Source: Photobacterium atrarenae
Lineage (GTDB): Bacteria; Pseudomonadota; Gammaproteobacteria; Enterobacterales; Vibrionaceae
Assembly (NCBI RefSeq): GCF_024380015.1
Contig: NZ_CP101508.1
Location: forward strand, 2,728,902 to 2,792,901
Direction: 5' to 3'
Length of the DNA stretch: 64,000 nucleotides
The position numbers were made by a program, and so were the translations under genes. Positions 56,707-64,000 of this stretch are shown piece by piece. The notes beneath the pieces were generated by a model. That model was not told the origin of the DNA. It did no database searches and saw only the letters and a list, made by a program, of their open reading frames with translations. Numbering within the stretch: position 1 is the first letter of the stretch; each line of letters begins with the position of its first letter.

Positions 56707-56827
56707 AGCCCCTCCCTTGATATGCATTCAATGGTAGTGCTAAATCAAAATAATAACAGCGACGCCGTTCGGGGTTTATGCCGTTGAGCCGGGGTGGCGG
56801 GAATCAATCATCAATACAATCGACCGG

Positions 56828-56859
56828 CAATAAAAAGCCGCCACAATCGTGACGGCTTT
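56828..56859 (-). terminator. Terminator behind prfC
   Basis: On the minus strand AAAGCCGTCAC / GTGGCGGCTTT with one G-U pair, followed by T-run. Confidence 0.85.
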
Positions 56860-56902
56860 GATATCGCAGCAATGCGGCAAAGCAATAAATGCGAAAAGCG
56901 AA

Positions 56903-58483
56903 TTAGTGTTCGCGGGTTGCGCGGAAGTCGACTTCCGGGAAGCGCTCTTTGGCCAGGTTCAGGTTGACCATGGTCGGTGCGATGTAGCTGAGGTTGTCCC
57001 CGCCATCAAGCGCCAGGTTCGCCTGGTTCTTGCGTTTGAACTCTTCCAGCTTCTTCTCATCCCCACACTCAACCCAGCGTGCCGTTGCAACGTTAACGCT
57101 CTCGTAGATCGCTTCGACGTTGTACTCCGCTTTCAGGCGGGCAACCACCACGTCAAACTGCAGCACACCAACGGCTCCAACGATCAGATCGTTGTTCTGC
57201 AGGGGACGAAACACCTGAACCGCACCTTCTTCCGACAGCTGCACCAGACCTTTGAGCAATTGTTTCTGCTTCAGCGGATCTTTGAGGCGAATACGGCGGA
57301 ACAGCTCCGGCGCAAAGTTCGGAATGCCGGAGAATTTAAGCTTCTCACCCTGGGTGAAGGTATCCCCGATCTGAATCGTGCCGTGGTTATGCAGACCGAT
57401 AATATCACCGGCATAGGCATTTTCAGCACGGGAGCGGTCACCGGCCATAAAGGTCACGGCATCCGAAATACTGATGTTTTTGCCCAGGCGAACATGGTTC
57501 ATTTTCATGCCCTGGCTGTAGGTGCCGGACACAATGCGCATGAAGGCAATCCGGTCCCGGTGTTTCGGATCCATGTTGGCCTGGATCTTGAACACGAAGC
57601 CCGAGAACTTCTCTTCGCCCGCTTCTACGGCACGCTCGTTCGCTTGACGCGGCATCGGTGCCGGCGCCCACTCGGTCAGACCGTCCAGCATGTGATCCAC
57701 CCCGAAGTTACCCAGCGCGGTCCCGAAGAAGACCGGCGTCAGTTCGCCTTGCAGGAACAGTTCCTGATCAAACTCGTGCGATGCACCCAGCACCAGCTCC
57801 AGCTCTTCACGCAGTTGCTCCGCCAGCTCCGCGCCCACCGCTTCGTCCAGTTCCGGGTTATCCAGCCCTTTGACGATGCGCGCTTCCTGAATCGTGTGGC
57901 CCTGACCCGTCGCGTACAGGATGGTTTCATCACGGTGGATGTGATACACCCCTTTGAATTCTTTACCGCAGCCAATCGGCCAGGACACCGGGGCACAGGC
58001 GATGTTCAGCTCGCTCTCGACTTCATCGAGCAGCTCCATCGGATCACGGATATCCCGGTCAAGTTTGTTCATGAAGGTGATGATCGGGGTATCACGCAGA
58101 CGGGTGACTTCCATCAGCTTACGGGTCCGATCCTCAACCCCTTTCGCGGCATCGATCACCATCAGGCACGAATCCACCGCCGTCAGGGTCCGGTAGGTAT
58201 CTTCCGAGAAATCTTCGTGTCCCGGGGTATCGAGCAAGTTGACCAGACGGTCATTGTACGGGAACTGCATCACCGAGGTGGTCACCGAGATCCCACGCTC
58301 TTTTTCCATCTCCATCCAGTCCGACTTGGCGTGCTGGTTCGAGCCGCGGCCCTTGACCGTCCCGGCTTTCTGGATCGCGTTTCCGAATAACAGTACTTTT
58401 TCCGTGATGGTGGTTTTACCCGCATCCGGGTGAGAAATGATGGCAAACGTCCGACGCTTGCTCACTTCATTAAGAAATGACAT
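56903..58483 (-). CDS. prfC: Peptide chain release factor 3
   Basis: GTPase that removes RF1/RF2 from the ribosome. The start at 58483 ([20 protein letters not shown]) gives 526 residues, the family length; the upstream open frame is unrelated. GTP motifs [18 protein letters not shown] and NKLDRD are intact. Weak AGGA upstream. Confidence 0.97.
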   Translation of the reverse strand: MSFLNEVSKRRTFAIISHPDAGKTTITEKVLLFGNAIQKAGTVKGRGSNQHAKSDWMEMEKERGISVTTSVMQFPYNDRLVNLLDTPGHEDFSEDTYRTLTAVDSCLMVIDAAKGVEDRTRKLMEVTRLRDTPIITFMNKLDRDIRDPMELLDEVESELNIACAPVSWPIGCGKEFKGVYHIHRDETILYATGQGHTIQEARIVKGLDNPELDEAVGAELAEQLREELELVLGASHEFDQELFLQGELTPVFFGTALGNFGVDHMLDGLTEWAPAPMPRQANERAVEAGEEKFSGFVFKIQANMDPKHRDRIAFMRIVSGTYSQGMKMNHVRLGKNISISDAVTFMAGDRSRAENAYAGDIIGLHNHGTIQIGDTFTQGEKLKFSGIPNFAPELFRRIRLKDPLKQKQLLKGLVQLSEEGAVQVFRPLQNNDLIVGAVGVLQFDVVVARLKAEYNVEAIYESVNVATARWVECGDEKKLEEFKRKNQANLALDGGDNLSYIAPTMVNLNLAKERFPEVDFRATREH

Positions 58484-58828
58484 ATCTTGATAATCCTGTG
58501 AGAGATTTCCACATCGAGCAACGACAGTCCCGCACGGGTCTTCTGTCGTCCGGCTCCCAAAATCGAGCCAGACCGGTCTGAATACGGCTTGCTTGTCCAG
58601 TTCATGCCCTGTCCAATGCCGCGTGAACACCAGTCTGACGTCCTGCGCATGCAGGTAAAAATTGTTTTCACAGCAGTGAGTTACATCTCGACCTCTTTCT
58701 GCGCAGCGTCTGAGGAAGGAGCCTGCACCTCTGGCGCTCAGGCAAAGAGGGCGTGTCTGGCATAATTGATGGCGGAATTATACGCAATCTTGCGGCAAAG
58801 CGACAGGCCCGGATCAGCCCCGGCCTGC
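58484..58828. other. Upstream region of prfC, no gene
   Basis: 345 bases without a convincing gene. On the minus strand TATAAT (58777-58782) preceded by TTGCG could be the -10 box of prfC transcription. Confidence 0.5.
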
Positions 58829-59275
58829 CTAGAGAACCAGGTAGGTCATGATCAGCGCATCTTCTCGCCCGGTTTCGGTCGGGTAATAGCCGTAGCGACG
58901 GTTAATCTCATTAAAACCCAGCGACTCATAGAGCTGATAGGCCCGGGTATTGCTGGCCCGCACTTCCAGCCAGATCTCTTCGGCGCCCAGCCCGGCCAGC
59001 CGGTCGATAAACCCGCGCAAGAGGATTTTGCCGTAGCCTTTGCCCTGACAGTTAGGATCAACGGCAATATTGAGCAAAGTCGCCTCGCCGGCCACCAGCT
59101 GACCATAGCAATAACCGACCACCTGTTGTTCGACTTCCAGCACCAGATTAACTGCAATTTTGCTGGGAGCCTGGCGGATCAGCGATTCCGACCAGGGGAA
59201 TGAATGAGCAGCCTGCTCAATTTGCCACACCGCATCGAGATGGTGCGGCGCAAGGGGCATAATATTATGACTCAT
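58829..59275 (-). CDS. rimI: Ribosomal protein S18 alanine N-acetyltransferase RimI
   Basis: GNAT-fold acetyltransferase, 148 residues, with the acetyl-CoA loop CQGKGYGKILL, the preceding LLNIAVDP strand and the LEVRASNTRAYQLYESLGF segment. Overlaps holD by 11 bases, the same pair as in E. coli. Confidence 0.95.
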   Translation of the reverse strand: MSHNIMPLAPHHLDAVWQIEQAAHSFPWSESLIRQAPSKIAVNLVLEVEQQVVGYCYGQLVAGEATLLNIAVDPNCQGKGYGKILLRGFIDRLAGLGAEEIWLEVRASNTRAYQLYESLGFNEINRRYGYYPTETGREDALIMTYLVL

Positions 59276-59666
59276 AGGAACATATCTGTTGCCATAAGGC
59301 TTTCTTACTTGCAGGGTTGGTGTGCATCTGTTTCAGCGACATCGAGGTCAATAATTGGCAGCCTGCCGGGTGGGCTGCCTGGCAACCGGCCAGCCAGCAC
59401 CAGGTCAGATGGTGAGCGCGGATCTGCTCGACCCCTTGCGGCGGCAACATCAGCGCCTGCGCCGGGGAGAGTTTCATACTTTTGAGGATCCGGCCGAACA
59501 GCCAGCGGTCGTGCTCATCCAGTTCGTCTTCACAGACGAACAGCAGCTTGCAGCTGTCGGGCAGATCAATCACCGGCGTCTCCAGCTCAGGAAAAAAGTC
59601 CGGTTTTCTGACTTGCCAGTAGGTCAGCCCCATCTCATGTAAGATCTGTAAATCTCGCTGCTTCAT
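59265..59666 (-). CDS. holD: DNA polymerase III psi subunit HolD
   Basis: Connects the clamp loader to SSB through chi. Start at 59666 (MKQRDLQILHEMGLTYWQVRKPDFF) gives 133 residues; the N-terminal chi-binding segment (YWQVRKP) is conserved. Ends within rimI. Confidence 0.92.
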   Translation of the reverse strand: MKQRDLQILHEMGLTYWQVRKPDFFPELETPVIDLPDSCKLLFVCEDELDEHDRWLFGRILKSMKLSPAQALMLPPQGVEQIRAHHLTWCWLAGCQAAHPAGCQLLTSMSLKQMHTNPASKKALWQQICSYES

Positions 59667-59817
59667 CCTCGTACCATTTCTGCCTGAAGACCTCGTTTCG
59701 GCAGGCGATCCTACCAGATCAACTGGCAAATTGGCGGACCAGAACAAAAATTATTATGGCGCGGGGTAAAACACCTCCCGCCCAAGTGGTGAGGAAGTGC
59801 CGCTCACTCGGTTAGCT

Positions 59818-60318
59818 CTACGCCGAAAACTCCGGGCTGTACGCCACCTTACCCTGCCGGCAGGCTAAGGTGCCCGGCACCAGCTCCAGTACCATAAACG
59901 CCTCATCCGGCACCGGCCAGGCGCATTGCAAGCCGTGCTTTGAGGCCCTGACGAACCCGGATTTGGGGTAATAGTCGCTGTGCCCCAGCACCACAACAAC
60001 CGGATAACCCAGCTCAGCCAGAATGCTCTTGGCTTCTTCGAGCAACGCCAGGCCAACCCCCTGCCGCTGGTAGTCCGGCCTGACGGCCATTGGTGCCAGG
60101 CCCTGCCAGTTATCATCGTTGCCATCTACGGTAACCGGGCTGAACAGCAGATATCCCACCACTTCGCCGTCATCGTTACAGGCCACCAGCGACAAGGAGC
60201 GGTGACCGTTCTCCCGCAGCTTCATCACCAGGTCGGCTTCGGCATCGGTGTCAAACACGGTTTTCAGCAAGGCATCGACTGCCAGAATATCTGCCGGCGC
60301 TTCGGTTCTAATGAGCAT
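59818..60318 (-). CDS. yhbS: GNAT N-acetyltransferase, YhbS-like
   Basis: 166 residues with acetyl-CoA loop YQRQGVGLALL after MAVRPD, and the YhbS features VLGHSDYYPKSGF. Overlaps the 3' end of ubiT by 11 bases, as a coupled pair. Substrate unknown. Confidence 0.85.
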   Translation of the reverse strand: MLIRTEAPADILAVDALLKTVFDTDAEADLVMKLRENGHRSLSLVACNDDGEVVGYLLFSPVTVDGNDDNWQGLAPMAVRPDYQRQGVGLALLEEAKSILAELGYPVVVVLGHSDYYPKSGFVRASKHGLQCAWPVPDEAFMVLELVPGTLACRQGKVAYSPEFSA

Positions 60319-60829
60319 TCATGACCTCTTTCGCAGCTGCCGGCGCCTGCATCCCCTGTTGGATAAACGTCGCCGACTGCTGTAATAAAAATTGGATCGG
60401 GGCCGGAAGCGAGGCCAGATCAATACTGTCCATCAGGTTTTTCACTTCCAGTCCCAACTCGGTATCGCCTTCAATCCGCAGGCGACGCTGGAAAAAGAGT
60501 GTATCAGGATCTTCCTTGCGTGCGGCAATTAATACCAGATCGTTGCAATCGCCACTGAAGCTCACATCTTCCTCGGCGATGCTTTCGGCCATTACCAACC
60601 GCTCGTCCTGATAGCTGATATACCAGCACAGTCCCAGATCCCGCACCGCCACTTTCAGCCAGCGCCCTTCCAGGAAGGCAAAATCACCGTCTTCCAGCGC
60701 TTCGCGGAACACCATCGCCAGGCCATCGAGCATCACTTTCTTCTGAACCGCAAACGGCGTCAGCCGGGCCGGGATCCGCAGCAGCGCCGGGGCATACTGG
60801 ACCATGTGTTTTTGTAATTGAGTTATCAC
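60308..60829 (-). CDS. ubiT: UbiT, SCP2-type accessory factor for anaerobic ubiquinone synthesis
   Basis: Lipid-binding SCP2-fold protein (YhbT). The GTG at 60829 with AGGA upstream gives 173 residues (ITQLQKHMVQYAPALLRIPA ...), the E. coli length; the upstream open frame is unrelated. The RRLRIEGDTELGLEVKNLMDS segment is typical. ubiU lies 2.4 kb away in the divergent direction, which supports the role. Confidence 0.9.
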   Translation of the reverse strand: MITQLQKHMVQYAPALLRIPARLTPFAVQKKVMLDGLAMVFREALEDGDFAFLEGRWLKVAVRDLGLCWYISYQDERLVMAESIAEEDVSFSGDCNDLVLIAARKEDPDTLFFQRRLRIEGDTELGLEVKNLMDSIDLASLPAPIQFLLQQSATFIQQGMQAPAAAKEVMNAH

Positions 60830-61023
60830 TGTTTTTTCCTGTGTCAGTCGCCATAATGGTCTGATTGTATGGCAACAACCGGGCGGGCTTTTATGCCTTG
60901 CATCAAAAAAAACAACTCTATAGTGGCAAAGTTTGGAATTCGACCACGGTCGCAGGTTATAGTAGCGATTATCTTTTTTGATGACGCGTTTGGCGTCAGT
61001 GTCACGGGATAGACGCATCACCC

Positions 61024-63063
61024 ATGCCGACTGAGCAACTTAACTACTGGTTTCCGCTACTCACCGACAACAGTCCCTTTCTGTTTGCGGTCCTCGATCC
61101 CAATCACCGCTATCTGGTCGTCAACAGCCGCTACTGCGAAGTCAGTGGCATGGCGCGCGAAGAGCTGATCGGCCGTAATGACAGCGAGGTACTGGGCCAG
61201 GCCTACTATGATACCCTGCGCCCCTATTATGAGCGGGCTTTTCTGGGTGAATCAGTCGAAGGGGAAGTGGTGCTCAACGATAACCGCCACGATACCAGCC
61301 TGCATTTCAGTTTGGCACCGTTACGGGATCAACGCGGCAATATCCCGTATATCGTCCTGCACTCGGCTGATACGTCCGAGCGGCAGGTACTGGTGAATTC
61401 CCTCCAGGAGCTGGAGCATCAGCTCGAGCAGCTCAATCAGCTGATCACCGACGGCAGCTGCATTATCGAGGGCGACCTCATCATCTCGGCCAACGAGACC
61501 GCCGCCAGACTGCTCGGGTTTGAGTCGGTCCAGGCGTTAATCGGTGAAGAGCTGGGCCGACTACTGATCGACAGCCATACCCAACGGGTGCTCGGCAGCC
61601 AAATCACTCAGCTAGGACACCAGGAGCAGCGCCAGTGCCAGACCAGCCCGCGATGCAGCACGGAGAAGTCCCTGCAGATCACCGTCTCCGATATTGCCCT
61701 GCTCGGCTCACCGGCCAAACTGATCCTGCTGCACGATAACTCCGAGCAGGTCAGCCAGCAAGGCCAGGTCGAGCAACTGGTCCATACCGATCCGCTGACC
61801 GGGCTGTACAACCGCCACGGATTCAGCCGCCGGCTGGAGCAACTGATCCAGCAAAAAACACCACTGGTCATGCTCTATCTGGATCTGGACAATTTCAAGA
61901 ATATCAATGACTCGCTCGGCCACCACATCGGGGACCGGGTGCTGCAGGAGATCGCCCAGCGCCTGCGCCGGCTGCTACCCGAGCGTGCTGTGATCGGCCA
62001 TCTCAGCGGTGATGAGTTTGCGGTGATCCTACCCGAGCCCGATCATCCCCGGATGGGCGAACAGCTGGCCCAACAAATCATCGCCCTGATCAACCAGCCG
62101 TTTGATTTGCACCATTTCAGCAAGCACCTGGCCTGCTCGGTCGGGATGGTCAGTTACCCCGGAAACGGCAATGACGCCCGGCTCCTGCTGCAAAATGCCG
62201 ACACCGCCATGTATGAGGCCAAAAACCGCGGCCGCAACCGGATGGTCAAGTTCAGCGAAGAAATGAGTAAAGAAGCGCGGATGCAGCTGTGGCTCGAAAT
62301 CGAGTTGCAAAAAGCACTGCAGCAGAATGGCCTGGAAGTCTGGTACCAGCCGAAAGTCGGCGCTCGGGATTTTGTGATTGACGGTGCCGAAGCGCTGGTG
62401 CGCTGGAAACATCCGGTCGAAGGCTATATCAGTCCGGCACAATTTATCCCGGTGGCCGAGCGCTCCGGGCTCATCGAGCAACTGGGGCAAGTGGTGATGC
62501 GCGAGGTGTTCACCACAGTTCGCCAGTGGAAGCAGCAGGGGCTGCTGAACGGCCGGGTGGCGATTAATCTCTCGCCGCAGCAGTTCGGCAACCCGAACCT
62601 GATCAGCTTTGTCGAAAAGCTGAAGCAGGCCACCGGCGTCGATCCCAGCGATATCACTTTCGAGCTAACGGAAAGCGCGGTGATGAGCGACAGTGATCAT
62701 ACCATCCAGATGCTCAACGCGATTAAAAAGCTCGGCTTTTCGCTGTCGATCGATGACTTCGGTACCGGCTATTCGTCGCTGTCCTACCTGGCCCGCTTCC
62801 CGCTTGATGAACTCAAGATCGACCGGGCCTTTATCAAGGATATCGAAGCGATCCCCAAGCAGGTGACGCTGATCGAGAACATTATTAACCTCGGCAAAGC
62901 GCTGAGCATGAGCATTGTTGCCGAAGGGGTGGAAACCCGCCAGCAAGCCACCCTGCTCTCCAACCTCAACTGTGACTCGATCCAGGGCTTTTATTTCTAC
63001 AAGCCGCAGCCGAAGCATGAGCTTGATGCGATCTTGCTCGAGCACAGCCGCCCCAACAGCTGA
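61024..63063 (+). CDS. PAS-GGDEF-EAL cyclic-di-GMP turnover protein
   Basis: 679 residues: PAS domain at about 10-120 (DNSPFLFAVLDPNHRYLVVN), a second weaker PAS-like region, GGDEF domain with SGDEF at 328-332, and a C-terminal EAL domain starting with EALVRWKHP (456-458), DDFGTGYSSLSYL and a complete acidic set. No membrane segment is seen. The EAL domain looks active as phosphodiesterase; SGDEF variants can be active or regulatory. Inserted between ubiT and ubiU, which are adjacent in E. coli. Confidence 0.92.
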   Translation: MPTEQLNYWFPLLTDNSPFLFAVLDPNHRYLVVNSRYCEVSGMAREELIGRNDSEVLGQAYYDTLRPYYERAFLGESVEGEVVLNDNRHDTSLHFSLAPLRDQRGNIPYIVLHSADTSERQVLVNSLQELEHQLEQLNQLITDGSCIIEGDLIISANETAARLLGFESVQALIGEELGRLLIDSHTQRVLGSQITQLGHQEQRQCQTSPRCSTEKSLQITVSDIALLGSPAKLILLHDNSEQVSQQGQVEQLVHTDPLTGLYNRHGFSRRLEQLIQQKTPLVMLYLDLDNFKNINDSLGHHIGDRVLQEIAQRLRRLLPERAVIGHLSGDEFAVILPEPDHPRMGEQLAQQIIALINQPFDLHHFSKHLACSVGMVSYPGNGNDARLLLQNADTAMYEAKNRGRNRMVKFSEEMSKEARMQLWLEIELQKALQQNGLEVWYQPKVGARDFVIDGAEALVRWKHPVEGYISPAQFIPVAERSGLIEQLGQVVMREVFTTVRQWKQQGLLNGRVAINLSPQQFGNPNLISFVEKLKQATGVDPSDITFELTESAVMSDSDHTIQMLNAIKKLGFSLSIDDFGTGYSSLSYLARFPLDELKIDRAFIKDIEAIPKQVTLIENIINLGKALSMSIVAEGVETRQQATLLSNLNCDSIQGFYFYKPQPKHELDAILLEHSRPNS

Positions 63064-63231
63064 TCCGGGCGGCGCTCGCCCGGGAAGCCACAGTGGTGCA
63101 TCTACTTCCAAAGGATAAAATGTGAGAGAAAAGTTACTTAATTCAACAAAACCTGCCTGATATCAAAATACTCGCCGCTTTCCCCCCCTAGTATTTTCGC
63201 CACCCTGTCAATCCACACTGGTAGAAAAACT

Positions 63232-64000
63232 ATGGAGCTACTCTGCCCCGCCGGAAACCTGCCGGCGCTAAAAACTGCCATTGATAACGGCGCCGATGCG
63301 GTCTACATCGGTTTTAAGGATGATACCAACGCCCGCCATTTCGCCGGCCTCAACTTTACCGATCGCAAACTGGAAAAAGCAGTCAATTATGTCAAAGATC
63401 ACCAGCGTAAACTCCACATTGCCCTGAATACCTTTGCCCACCCGGATGGCTTCGAGCGCTGGAAAAAAGCTGTCGACACCGCAGCGGCGATGGGCGTTGA
63501 TGCCCTGATTGTGGCGGATATGGCCGTCCTCGAATATGCCGCCAGCCGCTACCCGGCGCTGGAGTTGCACCTGTCGGTCCAGGCCTCGGCAACCAATACC
63601 GCCGCTATCGACTTTTATCACCGCAACTTTAACGTCAAGCGGGTGGTGCTGCCGCGGGTGCTGTCAATCCACCAGGTCAAACAGCTGGCCCGTAACTGCC
63701 CCGTTGAACTGGAAGTTTTCGCGTTCGGCAGTTTGTGCATCATGGCAGAAGGCCGTTGCTACCTGTCGTCCTACCTGACCGGTGAGTCACCGAATACGGT
63801 CGGCGCCTGCTCACCGGCGAAGTTTGTCCGCTGGCAGGAAACTCCACAGGGGCTGGAGTCGCGTCTCAATGATGTCCTGATTGATCGCTATGCCGAAGGG
63901 GAAAATGCCGGATACCCGACCTTGTGCAAAGGCCGCTTTGAAGTCGACGGCCAGCGCTACCACGCCCTGGAAGAGCCAACCAGCCTCAACACGCTGGCGA
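63232..64000 (+). CDS. ubiU: UbiU, U32-family ubiquinone hydroxylase component (partial)
   Basis: Peptidase-U32-like iron-sulfur protein that, with UbiV and UbiT, allows O2-independent ubiquinone synthesis. It starts MELLCPAGNLPALKTAIDNG and runs off the window after about 256 residues. Cluster cysteines are visible in SLCIMAEGRCYLSS, VGACSPAKF and TLCKGRF. No strict FNR box was found in the 168 bases upstream. Confidence 0.93.
   Translation, partial: MELLCPAGNLPALKTAIDNGADAVYIGFKDDTNARHFAGLNFTDRKLEKAVNYVKDHQRKLHIALNTFAHPDGFERWKKAVDTAAAMGVDALIVADMAVLEYAASRYPALELHLSVQASATNTAAIDFYHRNFNVKRVVLPRVLSIHQVKQLARNCPVELEVFAFGSLCIMAEGRCYLSSYLTGESPNTVGACSPAKFVRWQETPQGLESRLNDVLIDRYAEGENAGYPTLCKGRFEVDGQRYHALEEPTSLNTLA

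Noticed and set aside
63064..63231. FNR box upstream of ubiU
   Set aside because: Only partial matches such as TGATATCA are seen; no TTGAT-N4-ATCAA.

Overview
The window reads as a chromosomal segment of a marine gammaproteobacterium of the family Vibrionaceae (a Photobacterium/Grimontia/Vibrio-like organism; the genus cannot be fixed from sequence alone). The reasons are the gene orders grpE-dnaK-dnaJ | nadK-recN-bamE-rnfH-ratA-smpB-ssrA, radA-PilZ protein-serB-ytjB-deoDBAC-nupC, and prfC-rimI-holD, together with a tmRNA tag ANDENYALAA. The core genes are fairly GC-rich. A block from about 10.8 to 28.4 kb is visibly AT-richer and full of mobile DNA.

Layout: (1) 1-1271, truncated copy of a group II intron lying directly behind the dnaJ terminator. 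(2) 1.3-10.8 kb, core genes: heat-shock chaperones with sigma-32 promoters, NAD kinase, SOS-controlled recN, bamE, the RatA/RnfH pair, smpB and the tmRNA gene ssrA. (3) 10.8-26.4 kb, a mosaic integrated at the 3' end of ssrA. A P4-type integrase is followed by a composite-transposon-like unit (two identical IS3-type copies around a Septu-like PtuA/PtuB pair), an AlpA-like regulator plus a HUH-type replication initiator, a divergent protein with 14-residue tandem repeats, and an IS903-type IS5-family element. A second ssrA-end-like att site at 22.1 kb closes this element. Behind it lies a second segment with a type II Zorya system (zorA-zorB-zorE) and a third att-like site at 26.4 kb. (4) 26.5-29.6 kb, more accessory genes: an orphan hipB with three perfect or near-perfect hip operators, a solitary beta-class DNA methyltransferase with a zinc-ribbon partner, a small hypothetical gene and an HNH endonuclease. 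(5) 29.6-49.9 kb, core genes: oxidoreductase/LysR pair, yjjX, trpR, slt, a frameshifted ettA, a PilZ protein, an M23 peptidase, radA, a two-PilZ-domain protein, serB, ytjB, and the deoC-deoA-deoB-deoD nucleoside catabolic cluster. (6) 50.2-52.1 kb, a complete second copy of the group II intron behind the nupC terminator. (7) 52.1-64 kb, nupC, a TatD-type nuclease gene, glgX, prfC, rimI, holD, yhbS, ubiT, a PAS-GGDEF-EAL protein and the start of ubiU.

How it works together: nupC imports nucleosides and the deo genes degrade them. SmpB and tmRNA rescue stalled ribosomes. The ssrA 3' end is a known integration hotspot in Vibrionaceae (the V. cholerae VPI-1 island uses it), and here it has collected at least two anti-phage systems (Septu-like and Zorya II) and further nuclease and methyltransferase genes, i.e. 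a defence island built from stacked integrative elements. The most novel-looking parts are the AlpA/HUH-Rep/repeat-protein module with its three TGTGA-N3-TCACA operators, and the IS-bracketed Septu cassette.
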